A stretch of DNA of 19,949 bases from Thermoplasmata archaeon (GCA_021850745.1 JAJZKX010000007.1:1-19949), one strand, 5' to 3'. Shown: positions 1 through 8,041, numbered from the stretch's first letter. Made by a program: numbers and translations. Notes: generated by a model from the sequence alone, not told the origin.

Positions 1-712
1 AGTACGCGTGGTAGGTTCCCGGGTAGACCTTCATCTCAAAGTTAAGTTTGTATTTCACTACATTTTCAAGCAGTTCCGGCAACCCATTGTTTATGTTCCC
101 GTCTTCACCTGCATATAGGCCCATGACCGGTCCCCTTATCTTGGCAAGATCGTCGATATTCCTTGGGTTTGCCCCGTAGAAGATGACCGATGCTCCAAAG
201 GGCTTCTGGGTTGAAAGCTGGAAAGCAAGGCCTCCGCCAAGGCAGAAGCCCACAACTCCCCTGAGCTTCTGGGGCTTATCCCTGAACATGTATTCATAGG
301 CATACTCAAGGTCCTTTACCATGTTCTTCTCAGTCTCTGACCTGTTCAACATGATCTCGCTCACGATCTTCCTTGAATTGTCAGAAACCTTGGAGAGCAA
401 CTCCTGAACTGCTGCCTTGTCTCTCCTTTTCTCAGGTGGTAATGCCCAGAATGGTCTCATGGCATCCATGATGTTTTCCTCAGTGAAAAGGCCAATCTGC
501 TCCTTCCTTGAATAGAGATGCGGCGCAAGGGTTTCATAACCATTCTCTGCAAGCCTCTTGCACACTTGCTTTATGAATGGGGTAACACCCCATATTTCCA
601 TTATGACAAGCACAGCGGGGTGTTCCTTCCCATCGTCAGGCTTTGCAGTGAAAACATTCAGGTCAGTCCCATCATGCGTCTTTATGCTGAACTCTTTCTC
701 CAATACTCCCAT
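1..712 (-). CDS. Dienelactone hydrolase-family alpha/beta hydrolase (3' end outside window)
   Basis: This is a cytosolic alpha/beta hydrolase of the dienelactone hydrolase (carboxymethylenebutenolidase) family. The classical enzyme opens dienelactone to maleylacetate, but many family members have other, unknown ester or lactone substrates. Reading leftward from ATG at 712-710 gives 237 codons before the window edge. The catalytic Cys is C157 in GFCLGGG, the family glutamate is E39 in VIMEIWG, the acid is in YAGEDGNIN (about residue 207), and the histidine is H235 in YPGTYHAY. The triad is therefore complete and only a short C-terminus should be missing. The stretch between E39 and C157 is longer than in classical enzymes by roughly 30 residues, suggesting an enlarged cap. 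A TATA-like box at 739-747 sits about 30 bases upstream, fitting a nearly leaderless mRNA. The family call is firm; the substrate is unknown. Confidence 0.9.
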   Translation of the reverse strand, partial: MGVLEKEFSIKTHDGTDLNVFTAKPDDGKEHPAVLVIMEIWGVTPFIKQVCKRLAENGYETLAPHLYSRKEQIGLFTEENIMDAMRPFWALPPEKRRDKAAVQELLSKVSDNSRKIVSEIMLNRSETEKNMVKDLEYAYEYMFRDKPQKLRGVVGFCLGGGLAFQLSTQKPFGASVIFYGANPRNIDDLAKIRGPVMGLYAGEDGNINNGLPELLENVVKYKLNFEMKVYPGTYHAY

Positions 713-738
713 TTACCTCAATATATGAACAGCCGATC

Positions 739-747
739 ATATATATG
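739..747 (-). promoter_or_regulatory. Putative TATA box of the dienelactone hydrolase-like gene
   Basis: The minus strand reads ATATATATG-like sequence centred about 31 bases before the ATG at 712. This fits an archaeal box A with transcription starting a few bases upstream of the start codon. Confidence 0.5.
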
Positions 748-820
748 AATTTTGAAAACCGGGTGTTGATTCAATACAATAGCAATTCCAATATGGCCCT
801 TGCCTTCAGCATGTCTAAGA

Positions 821-834
821 ACCATTTTCATGGT
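821..834. repeat. Small inverted repeat upstream of the HTH-like gene
   Basis: ACCAT-TTTC-ATGGT is a perfect inverted repeat with five-base arms and a four-base spacer. It ends six bases before a TATA-like TTTAAA at 840-845. It could be an operator, possibly for the small HTH-like protein encoded just downstream, but a repeat this short can occur by chance. Confidence 0.35.
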
Positions 835-839
835 AAAGA

Positions 840-880
840 TTTAAACCCTGGAGGAGTATCTTTTCTGTAACACAGGGGTG
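840..880 (+). promoter_or_regulatory. TATA box (840-845) and Shine-Dalgarno (875-880) of the small HTH-like gene
   Basis: TTTAAA at 840-845 would place transcription start near 870. GGGGTG at 875-880 lies five bases before the ATG at 886 and matches the archaeal 16S anti-Shine-Dalgarno. The pair decides the start of the short gene and supports its being real. Confidence 0.5.
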
Positions 881-885
881 CCCAG

Positions 886-1029
886 ATGATTGAACTAGAC
901 AAGAAAACCGTCAAGGAGATCAGAAAGCTTCTTAAGCATGGCGTGGACGTGCCGGAAATCTGCACGAAGTACAACATACCTCCGGAGAACTGGAGGGACT
1001 ATACGCTGAAATACGAATTTTTCAAGTGA
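886..1029 (+). CDS. Small helix-turn-helix-like protein (47 aa)
   Basis: A 47-residue basic protein starting MIELDKKTVKEIRKLLKHG and ending LKYEFFK. The segment TVKEIRKLLKHGVDVPEICTKYNIPPENW (given here as its key parts: KEIRKLLKHG, then VDVPEICTKY, then NIPPENW) resembles the helix-turn-helix pattern of resolvase/transposase-type and homeodomain-like DNA-binding folds, with a glycine at the turn and a PEI helix start. Confidence 0.5.
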   Translation: MIELDKKTVKEIRKLLKHGVDVPEICTKYNIPPENWRDYTLKYEFFK

Positions 1030-1152
1030 CAAACATAGGTTTGCCAGACTGCAGCCAAAGATGAAGTGAAATTACGCATGAGCTTGTGATAAACGGCGCA
1101 GCAGAAATAACGCAATTTAAGTACTGAATAGGACTAACTACGTGCCCATTAA

Positions 1153-2262
1153 ATGAAGATCGGATTCTTTACAACCACTTACTACCCCACCCCTGACGGG
1201 GTGTCGCACTACCTTCGTGACGTAAAGCGTGAACTTGAAGACCTGGGCCATGAAGTCCACGTTTTTTCCTTCAATGGGGACAGGACGGAAAAGAATGTAC
1301 ATATCCCTTTGACTGTGCCTTTCCCTGCCTATCCGCAGTACAACATGCCGGTGAACCCGTTCCCCATGTATCTGTACAAGATAGCCTCCCGGATTGATTT
1401 TGATGTCATCCACATACACGACCCCTTCATGGGTTCCCTTGGCTACAGGCTTGCAAGGGCCAAGAAAATCCCAGTTTTCGCAACTTTCCACACAGACTTC
1501 GTCAGGATGCGCGAATCACTGAAGCTGCCATTGAAGAATTTTCTTTTTCGCCTGTCATGGAGATACAACTCCTACCTGTACAGGAAGTGCAACCTTGTCC
1601 TTGCCCCCAGCTCAAAAACCCTTTCATACCTCCAGGAGAGCAACATCAGAAACTCGAGGGAGCTGCCTCTCTTCGTGGATACATGGAAATTCAACACATG
1701 CAAGAGATCCATTGATCCATTCATAGTCCAGTACCTTGGCAGGATAACCAGGGACAAGGGCGTATTCAGGGTACTAGACATTTCGGAGCAACTCCGTGGG
1801 GACAAGAGGTTCAGGTTCGTGATATCGGGCACTGGGCCTGACGCAGAGAACCTCATGAGGGAAGCAAAGAAACGTGGCCTTATGGATAGCCTAGAGTTCA
1901 CTGGCTATGTGGACGAAACGAAGAAGCTCAAGCTGCTGTCTGATGCAAATCTTTTCATGTACCCATCTGAGACCGACACATTTGGAATATCTGTTCTAGA
2001 GGCCCTTTCTTCCGGGCTTCCATCCGTTGTACCGACCAATTTCCCCCTAACGCACTATGTGAACGGCGTTGAGTCTGGCCTCATACCCGTTGATTTCAAC
2101 CATCCGGAAGAAGTCCGGGACATCCTCATATCACTGAGGAATGACCACCAGAAAATGTCAGAGCTCAATGAGGCTTCAAGGAATTTTGCCATTGGGAAAT
2201 TCAGCAAGGAAAACCATTGTAACCAGCTTCTCTCCATCTACGGCGAATTCATGGGCAAATGA
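1153..2262 (+). CDS. GT4-family glycosyltransferase
   Basis: This 369-residue protein is a retaining GT-B glycosyltransferase of family GT4, which transfers a sugar from a nucleotide-sugar donor to a lipid, glycan or other acceptor on the cytosolic side of the membrane. The N-terminal Rossmann half starts MKIGFFTTTYYPTPDGVSHY with the usual glycine-containing acceptor loop, followed by VIHIHDPF and FATFHTDF, as in diacylglycerol glucosyltransferases and phosphatidylinositol mannosyltransferases. The donor half begins near residue 192 (VQYLGRITRDKGV) and contains the nucleotide-sugar motif around residues 270-285. That motif reads SETDTFGISVLEALSSG, so the first acid of the usual E-x7-E pair is Asp. 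A weak TATA-like AATTTAAG at 1114-1121 lies about 35 bases before ATG 1153. The acceptor cannot be told; archaeal glycolipid headgroup or N-glycan synthesis are options. Confidence 0.88.
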   Translation: MKIGFFTTTYYPTPDGVSHYLRDVKRELEDLGHEVHVFSFNGDRTEKNVHIPLTVPFPAYPQYNMPVNPFPMYLYKIASRIDFDVIHIHDPFMGSLGYRLARAKKIPVFATFHTDFVRMRESLKLPLKNFLFRLSWRYNSYLYRKCNLVLAPSSKTLSYLQESNIRNSRELPLFVDTWKFNTCKRSIDPFIVQYLGRITRDKGVFRVLDISEQLRGDKRFRFVISGTGPDAENLMREAKKRGLMDSLEFTGYVDETKKLKLLSDANLFMYPSETDTFGISVLEALSSGLPSVVPTNFPLTHYVNGVESGLIPVDFNHPEEVRDILISLRNDHQKMSELNEASRNFAIGKFSKENHCNQLLSIYGEFMGK

Positions 2263-2415
2263 GTCAATTTCCTGGAAAACCCGCCATTCTGCCAGTATTG
2301 TTCCGGAAGGCCCGGATGAAATAACGTTTTTGAACTAAATTGATATTAACCTTTCCAACTGAATTCAAATCAGAGTCACATGATGTAAAGGGAGGAGAAA
2401 GAGTCGGAAAAGGAA

Positions 2416-3597
2416 ATGACTGAAGCGGAACAGGCTGGAAAGCAAAAGTTTGCACTTTTTTATTCGGCCATAATCCTTATTCTTGCCACAATCTCAGCAC
2501 GCTCCGTGAACAACATGGTGGTGACATCGCTGCCATTTCTTGCAAAGTACAACTTCAGTTTTGGAAACGTAGAAGTCGGCCTGATTTCTGCGGTTCTCTA
2601 TGGTTCCACATTTGTGGTGACATCATTCCTTAATCCCATGCTCAGGGCCAGCACAAGGAGGAGGGTTTTCATCGCATGCAATGCAGCCATACCAGTTTCA
2701 ATGCTGCTTTTCTACCTTTCAACCCCTGTGACACTGTGGCCGGTGGCGGTTGCCTCTGGCATTGCATCTGGCTTTATCTTCCCGAACATAATCACATCAG
2801 CTTCACTCCACAAGGACCACTTAGTGCAGATGAGGCTTCTTGCAATCTACTCTGTGAGCCTGAGCACAAGCCTTGTGCTTGGGCCATCCCTTGAAACATG
2901 GCTGTTGACTTTCCTATCGTACAAGCAGATATTCCTCCCATTCATGGGTCTGTCGGTAATCGGCTTAGTGGTTTCCCCTCTTGTAAAGTTCCCCAAGATG
3001 AATAAGGAAGTGAAGGGCGGCAGGGCTGCCCTTATGAACAGGGGGCTCATAACATCGCTTCTTTCCATAACAATCTACAATGTGCCATTTGCCGCAATAA
3101 CCTCATTCCTGGTCATATTTGCAGTTGAAAGCTTCCACGTTTCAAGCAGCACAGCATATTCGGTATTCATACTCTTCTTTGCCACATCGTTCCTCACCAG
3201 GCTTTCAATGGCAATCAGGCCATTCAAGGCCCTCTTTGTTCCCCTCATCGTATCCTCAGCAATTACAATCGCTTCGCTGATTGTGCTTCCCTTCATGTCA
3301 TCCTTCATCGTGTTTGTTGCACTCATGGCGGTGCTGGGCATTCCCCACGGCTCAATCTTCCCCATATCTTCCATGCTTGTGGCAAGGGGAACCAAGCCTG
3401 AGGAAAGGAGTGTGGCCAACTCTTATTTCCTGGCGTACAACAATGTCCTGTTTATTGCCGTGCCAGTGGCATTTGGATATCTGAGCCTCCACATCGGCTT
3501 CCAGGACAGCTTTGCGCTTCTTGGCGGCATAGCGCTAGTGTCCACTGCGGCGATGGCAGTTATGCACAGCAGAAACAGGGACATCTTCACCAGATAA
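2416..3597 (+). CDS. Major facilitator superfamily permease
   Basis: This 393-residue integral membrane protein has about twelve hydrophobic segments in two six-helix halves and a short basic connecting region near residues 193-203 (KFPKMNKEVKGGR). It should be a secondary transporter or drug-efflux-type MFS protein in the cytoplasmic membrane. Motif A between helices 2 and 3 is degenerate (NPMLRASTRRRVF), keeping the arginine cluster but lacking the usual GxLaDrxGrr. The ATG at 2416 has the purine-rich GGAAAAGG just upstream; the open frame begins at 2389 with no alternative start in between. A TATA-like TTGATATTAA lies at 2339-2348. It follows the glycosyltransferase by 153 bases and probably has its own promoter. 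The substrate is not predictable. Confidence 0.85.
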   Translation: MTEAEQAGKQKFALFYSAIILILATISARSVNNMVVTSLPFLAKYNFSFGNVEVGLISAVLYGSTFVVTSFLNPMLRASTRRRVFIACNAAIPVSMLLFYLSTPVTLWPVAVASGIASGFIFPNIITSASLHKDHLVQMRLLAIYSVSLSTSLVLGPSLETWLLTFLSYKQIFLPFMGLSVIGLVVSPLVKFPKMNKEVKGGRAALMNRGLITSLLSITIYNVPFAAITSFLVIFAVESFHVSSSTAYSVFILFFATSFLTRLSMAIRPFKALFVPLIVSSAITIASLIVLPFMSSFIVFVALMAVLGIPHGSIFPISSMLVARGTKPEERSVANSYFLAYNNVLFIAVPVAFGYLSLHIGFQDSFALLGGIALVSTAAMAVMHSRNRDIFTR

Positions 3598-3658
3598 GCC
3601 TATGGCCAGAATTTTTCATAAGGAAATGCTGCATAAGATGAAAGGTTGGAGGGATGCT

Positions 3659-3687
3659 CTGATAACCCTGATAAATGTGGTATTTAT
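3659..3687. repeat. Direct and inverted repeats upstream of the MFS symporter
   Basis: CTGATAA occurs at 3659-3665 and again at 3668-3674, nine bases apart. It overlaps an inverted repeat ATAAAT-GTGGT-ATTTAT at 3671-3687. These lie about 60-75 bases upstream of the TATA-like boxes of the transporter gene, in an unusually long 169-base leader region. A regulator-binding site is possible; AT-rich chance similarity is the alternative. Confidence 0.3.
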
Positions 3688-3732
3688 TTCGTAAGATCGC
3701 ATATTAATTGTTAAACATTGGGTCTTTGGCAT

Positions 3733-3755
3733 TATATCTAAGCAAGTTTTAAATA
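3733..3755 (+). promoter_or_regulatory. Two possible TATA boxes of the MFS symporter
   Basis: ATTATATCTA at 3731-3740 would fit a start at ATG 3767, whereas TTTAAATA at 3748-3755 is centred 27 bases before ATG 3779 and would give a leaderless mRNA beginning there. The second is the better TATA match, favouring the inner start. Confidence 0.45.
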
Positions 3756-3766
3756 TCAGCCTCCGC

Positions 3767-5056
3767 ATGAATCTGGCAATGACAGACAGCGACCGTCACT
3801 ACAGGAATGTAGCCATATTGGCAGCATTCTTCGGGGCGACCCTTGCGGCAATGGACTTTGAGCTCTTTCTTGGAGCCCTGCCGGGTATTACTGCCCTATT
3901 CCACATAACGAACATAACCCTGATGACAGACTTCATGTTCATCGGGTCAGCTATTGGAGCATTTGGCTTTGGAAGCCTTGCAGATAAGTATGGCCGTAAG
4001 TTCATCTTCATGATCATGACCATAATTTATGCAGTGGGCTCATTCTTTACAGCCTTTGCAACCACTGTTGCAACATTTGCTGCAACCAGGGCCTTCGGCG
4101 GCCTGGGAACTGGCGGGGATGAACCGCTCGGTTTCACAATCGTGGCAGAGGAAACAACTCCTGAACAGAGAACACTTGGAATGATGATCGTTTCATTCAC
4201 CTTCCCAGCTGGGGCAGCAATAGGCGCTGCAATCGTCTACCTGTTCGTTTCGTCACACATCTACCTCCCATACGTTTTCTTCATAGGCATCATACCAGCC
4301 GTCTTCGTCCTCTACATGAGAAAAAGCATGAGGGAAACCCCAAGGTTCCAGGATATCAAGAAGGCCAGGGAAGAAGCGCAGAGGAAGAAGGCAGAAGAAG
4401 TTCACACGGAATACAAGGCAGACATTAAACAGGCCGTGAAGAACACCTTCGTGCAGATGTACTCAGAAGGATTCGCAAGAACCAGCCTGCTCATTGCAAT
4501 ATTTGTAACTTACGCAGCGGGAGTTGTCGCCTTTGACCTGATCTACTTCCCATACTACCTAATTGCAACAAAGGGATTCAGCTTTGCAAGCACCCTTGAA
4601 TACGAATTCATCGGCTATGCACTGTCCATACTGGGATTCCTCTATGCAGCACCCCTTGGGAAGAAGATTGGCAGAAAGAACGTCATTTTCATAAACCTGG
4701 TGCTTTCAGCAATTATGCTCGTTGGCATGATGTATGCAACAACCCTGTACTCTGTGGTTGCCCTTTACATCCTGTTCCAGGTGTTCCTCTGGTCACTCTG
4801 GGCCGCCTGGCCACTCTACATCAACGAGGCTTACCCCACAAGAATGAGGGCAACTGCATCAACATACGGTTATGGATTCCAGTGGGTTGGAAACATCATT
4901 GTCCCAACAATAATCGGATCAGCCCTTGCCCTCAATGTGGCATGGAACTCCATACTGCTGTACGTCATAATCATTCCACTGTTTGTACTTCTCATAATAG
5001 CATTCCCGTGGAAGATTGCAAGCCCAACTGTAGAATTGGAAGAGAACGCAATTTAA
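3767..5056 (+). CDS. MFS metabolite:H+ symporter (organic-acid/sugar type)
   Basis: This 429-residue, roughly twelve-helix transporter belongs to the branch of MFS that includes aromatic-acid, dicarboxylate and sugar:proton symporters. It shows the acidic residue in helix 1 (AAMDFELFLG), a good motif A after helix 2 (GSLADKYGRKF), the helix 4 pattern TRAFGGLGTGGDEP, and the second-half signature PLGKKIGRKN. A charged central loop of about 50 residues (KKAREEAQRKKAEEVH) joins the halves. The start may be ATG 3779 (MTDSDRHYRN, 425 residues), because a TATA-like TTTAAATA lies 27 bases before it. It is followed on the opposite strand by the flavoprotein, and its genomic place beside a hydantoinase, hydro-lyase and C-C lyase suggests it imports a small acid or cyclic amide used by them. 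That role is an inference from neighbourhood. Confidence 0.88.
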   Translation: MNLAMTDSDRHYRNVAILAAFFGATLAAMDFELFLGALPGITALFHITNITLMTDFMFIGSAIGAFGFGSLADKYGRKFIFMIMTIIYAVGSFFTAFATTVATFAATRAFGGLGTGGDEPLGFTIVAEETTPEQRTLGMMIVSFTFPAGAAIGAAIVYLFVSSHIYLPYVFFIGIIPAVFVLYMRKSMRETPRFQDIKKAREEAQRKKAEEVHTEYKADIKQAVKNTFVQMYSEGFARTSLLIAIFVTYAAGVVAFDLIYFPYYLIATKGFSFASTLEYEFIGYALSILGFLYAAPLGKKIGRKNVIFINLVLSAIMLVGMMYATTLYSVVALYILFQVFLWSLWAAWPLYINEAYPTRMRATASTYGYGFQWVGNIIVPTIIGSALALNVAWNSILLYVIIIPLFVLLIIAFPWKIASPTVELEENAI

Positions 5057-5073
5057 GGTTTTCAAACAATTCC

Positions 5074-5090
5074 AATTTTTTATTTAATTT
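5074..5090 (+). terminator. T-rich terminator after the MFS symporter
   Basis: The 17-base AT tract with a run of six T (5075-5080) and further T clusters follows the stop codon at 5056 by about 20 bases. It resembles archaeal oligo-T termination signals. It overlaps the last codons of the convergent flavoprotein gene. Confidence 0.45.
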
Positions 5091-6429
5091 CTGACGAATT
5101 TTTTCCTGCAAGCCAGCCGTAGGTAAATGCGCATAGAAGCCCAGAACCGCTCACATATCCATCCGGGCCGGGCCCTGTTATGCCTGCAGCGGCATCTCCA
5201 GCAGCAAAAACATTCCTGCAGCTTGCACCGCCTTTCAGGATTACTCTGGCATCCTTTCCGACCCTGAGGCCGCCCTGTGTGTGGAAAAGGGCTGGAGTAA
5301 TCTTTGCTGCATAATAAGGAGCTTCAAGGGAGATGAAGAAATCCCTTCCGAACTTGTCCGTTGCCCTGTTCTCAACACGCGGCATAACCGATGAAAAGGT
5401 ATCTCTCAGCTTATCCGCTCCGCAGCCTATGTATGATGCCATTTCTTCAATGCTCTGAAATTTCCTGACCCCTCCAAGCGAATTAGTCTCCCTGTATTCC
5501 GGATACCTCTGAAGCATTTCTTCATGAATCTCCCCGTTATAAATTTCGTAAGCAAAGGATCCAGGCTGGTGAGCGATATACTTTGCAAATCTTGAATACC
5601 CTGTGATTTCGTTCGCGAACCTTTCCCCGAGGGAATTGACAATTATCGCACCCTTCATTACAGTTTCCCATGTAATCAGGGTGCCAACAGAGGAAACTGC
5701 GGAGTGGGCCTGGTAGGAGTTCAGGTAATCAAGCTCTGCACCAAGGTCACTTCCCCATATGATTGATTCTCCCCGATGTTCTGAGCTACCGAAATACATC
5801 ATTTTTGCAGCATCCGGCATGTACTTCTCAACAAAAGCCCTATTGGCCCCATAACCACCCGTTGTGATTATGGCGGAACCGATTCTGATCTCCTCGCCGG
5901 AGCCTGAAACCTCAAGTCCAGTTACTGACCCTTTGTTTCCGGGAATGAGCCTGGAAACCCCATGCTCAGTGATGATCTCAATGTTGCCCATGGATTGTGC
6001 CTTTCCAAGGAGAGTCGTGATGATTTCCCTTCCAGTTCTGCTTGGGGGAGAATGTATCCTGAAGTTGCTGTAGCCGTGATACTTGAAATCAGTTGCTACT
6101 TCCAGTTCCTGCCCGCAGAAATCAACCAACCATTCTGCGACATGGCCGCTATTCACTGAAAGGTTATGGACAACATCATACGGCACAGAATTTCCATTCT
6201 CCCCGAGGATATCCCTGGTCATTTCCTCAGGCGAATCGACAATGCCAAGCGCTTTCTGGAATCGGGTGTAGGAAGCCGGAAACATTCCCTGTGTATTCAG
6301 CGTGTGCCCGCCGATCTCATTGGTTTTCTCCAGCAATAAAACAGCCTTCCCGGACTGGGCTGCGGAGATGGCGGAAACAAGGCCTGCCCCTCCGCCTCCT
6401 ATGACTGCAATATCAAAGTCAGGGCTCAT
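5080..6429 (-). CDS. Fumarate reductase/succinate dehydrogenase-type flavoprotein (FAD_binding_2)
   Basis: A 449-residue soluble FAD enzyme of the family that includes flavocytochrome fumarate reductases, urocanate reductase, tricarballylate dehydrogenase and 3-ketosteroid dehydrogenases; members add or remove hydrogens across a C-C bond next to a carboxylate or ketone. FAD motifs are clear: DFDIAVIGGGGAGL at the N-terminus, then EKTNEIGGHTLNTQG, IITTGGYGANR, and GRNVFAAGD-like CRNVFAAGDAAAGI near the end. The capping domain has GERFANE, which carries the Arg used as proton donor in fumarate reductases, and HTQGGL from about residue 383 matches the substrate-binding HTMGG site. The usual G-x-N/H-R-x-G-G-N-A ending with its substrate arginine is replaced by GYVSGSGLLCAF. 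No heme or flavin-linked transfer domain is present. The gene is divergent from the hydantoinase operon (156 bases) and convergent with the transporter. The family is firm, the substrate open. Confidence 0.88.
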   Translation of the reverse strand: MSPDFDIAVIGGGGAGLVSAISAAQSGKAVLLLEKTNEIGGHTLNTQGMFPASYTRFQKALGIVDSPEEMTRDILGENGNSVPYDVVHNLSVNSGHVAEWLVDFCGQELEVATDFKYHGYSNFRIHSPPSRTGREIITTLLGKAQSMGNIEIITEHGVSRLIPGNKGSVTGLEVSGSGEEIRIGSAIITTGGYGANRAFVEKYMPDAAKMMYFGSSEHRGESIIWGSDLGAELDYLNSYQAHSAVSSVGTLITWETVMKGAIIVNSLGERFANEITGYSRFAKYIAHQPGSFAYEIYNGEIHEEMLQRYPEYRETNSLGGVRKFQSIEEMASYIGCGADKLRDTFSSVMPRVENRATDKFGRDFFISLEAPYYAAKITPALFHTQGGLRVGKDARVILKGGASCRNVFAAGDAAAGITGPGPDGYVSGSGLLCAFTYGWLAGKNSSEIK

Positions 6430-6555
6430 TCATGGAGATGCAATGCAGAAAATAACTATCTTTCCATCATGAAGCCAAAATAATCGCCGGGTCCTTCATA
6501 ATGTTCCGGTGTATCCTGCCTCTTCTCCTCGTCAGGCTAACAATTTCAGACTAAT

Positions 6556-6566
6556 TCTTAAATAAA
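6556..6566 (+). promoter_or_regulatory. TATA box of the hydantoinase-hydrolyase operon
   Basis: TCTTAAATAAA ends about 20 bases before, and is centred about 24-25 bases before, ATG 6586. This spacing is what a leaderless archaeal transcript would need. Confidence 0.55.
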
Positions 6567-6585
6567 GATATGTTCTGGCTGAATA

Positions 6586-8037
6586 ATGTTAGATCTTTTG
6601 ATTAAGGGAGGGAAGGTGGTCTTCCCTGACAAGTTCACCAGGAATGTTGAAATTGGCGTAAAGGGCGGAAAGATTTCAGCAATCGGCAATGAAATAGACA
6701 AGGACGGAACCGCAAAAACAATCGACGCAACAGGGAAATACGTTTTTCCCGGTTTAGTTGACTCTCATTTCCACGTGGGAATATACAGGCCATTCTCAGA
6801 AGATGCAAAGTCAGAATCAGGGAGCGCGGCTGCAGGAGGTGCCACCACTATACTGAGCTATTTCAGGTCTGGAAGGAACTATCTCAACACTTCAGAGCCA
6901 TACAGCCAGCTCTTCAAGAAGGTTCTCGACCTATCAAAAGGTAACTTCTACACAGATTACGGGTTCAATCTTGCACCGGTAACCAGAACACATGTTGATG
7001 AAATTCCTGATCTTGCAGGAAACCAGGGAGTGACCACTTTCAAGTATTACATGTTCTACAAGGGCCTGAACCTGAAGAGTGAGGTGAGGAAAGGCTCAGT
7101 TGAGAAAGAATACCTTCTCTCCGATGATCCATACGACCTTGGGCACCTTTACAACATAATGTCACAGATCGCTTCCCTCAAGGGCAAGGTAGAAGGGGCA
7201 AGGCTGAGCATCCATGCAGAGGATGCCGAAATTATCAGGGTTAACCTCGAGAAGACAAAGGAGGACATGAAGAAGCTCGGTCTCAACCCACTGCAGGCAT
7301 ACAGCAGGGCCAGGCCGCCTGCTTCAGAAAGGCTGGCAATCATGGAAGCCTTCGAGCTTGCCCATGAAACAGGCTGCCCAATCAATATCCTTCACGTAAG
7401 CAGTGAAACCGCCCTCAATGCAATTGATGAGATGAAGAGACTATTCCCCGATGTTGACGTAAGAGTTGAAACAACAGCATCCCACCTCTCCCTGACTGTG
7501 GACTCAGACGCGGGCATCCATGGCAAGGTCAACCCACCAATAAGGTCTTCAAGCGACAAGGAGGCCCTATGGAAAGGCATAAGGGAAGGGAGGGTCGACA
7601 CAGTGGGCTCGGACCACGCAAGCATTGAGGCTTCTAATAAGGGGAATGAACTCTGGTCCGCTGAGAACGGCTACGGGGCAACCGAACTCCTCCTTCCTGC
7701 TGTGGTGAGCGAAGGCCACATCAACAGGAACATCCCAATTGAAAAAATTGCTGCACTTGTAACCCTGAATCCGGCAAGGGTCCATGCTCTCTTCGGGAAG
7801 AAAGGAGACATTGCACTGGGATTCGACGCGGATTTCGTCATATTCGATCCTTCAAGGAAGAAGAAAGTTACCCACAGGGACCTGCACTCGGCACAGGATT
7901 TCACCCCATTCGAGGGGCTAGAACTAAACGGGTGGGCGGAAACCACAATCCTGAGGGGAAATGTTGTTTATGAGAATGGCAAACTCCTTAACCCGGCGGG
8001 GGAATTCATCAAGAGGCCGATAGCCAGAGCCAAATGA
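6586..8037 (+). CDS. Hydantoinase/dihydropyrimidinase-family cyclic amidohydrolase
   Basis: This 483-residue cytosolic metalloenzyme is of the amidohydrolase superfamily, in the dihydropyrimidinase/D-hydantoinase/allantoinase branch that opens cyclic amides, ureides or imides with two metal ions. All metal ligands can be read: H61 and H63 in GLVDSHFHVG, the lysine to be carbamylated K153 in TFKYYMF, H210 in LSIHAEDAE, H270 in NILHVSSE, and D343 in VGSDHAS. The N-terminal MLDLLIKGGKVVFPDKF and the C-terminal FDADFVIFDPSRKK give the typical composite beta-sandwich. The K153-to-H210 distance (57 residues) is larger than in classical D-hydantoinases (about 33), so an extra loop lies near the active site. 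The gene starts an operon: the next start codon is four bases after its stop. Its substrate could be a hydantoin, dihydropyrimidine or a cyclic imide; no pyrimidine pathway gene is nearby. Confidence 0.9.
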   Translation: MLDLLIKGGKVVFPDKFTRNVEIGVKGGKISAIGNEIDKDGTAKTIDATGKYVFPGLVDSHFHVGIYRPFSEDAKSESGSAAAGGATTILSYFRSGRNYLNTSEPYSQLFKKVLDLSKGNFYTDYGFNLAPVTRTHVDEIPDLAGNQGVTTFKYYMFYKGLNLKSEVRKGSVEKEYLLSDDPYDLGHLYNIMSQIASLKGKVEGARLSIHAEDAEIIRVNLEKTKEDMKKLGLNPLQAYSRARPPASERLAIMEAFELAHETGCPINILHVSSETALNAIDEMKRLFPDVDVRVETTASHLSLTVDSDAGIHGKVNPPIRSSSDKEALWKGIREGRVDTVGSDHASIEASNKGNELWSAENGYGATELLLPAVVSEGHINRNIPIEKIAALVTLNPARVHALFGKKGDIALGFDADFVIFDPSRKKKVTHRDLHSAQDFTPFEGLELNGWAETTILRGNVVYENGKLLNPAGEFIKRPIARAK

Positions 8038-8041
8038 TTAC

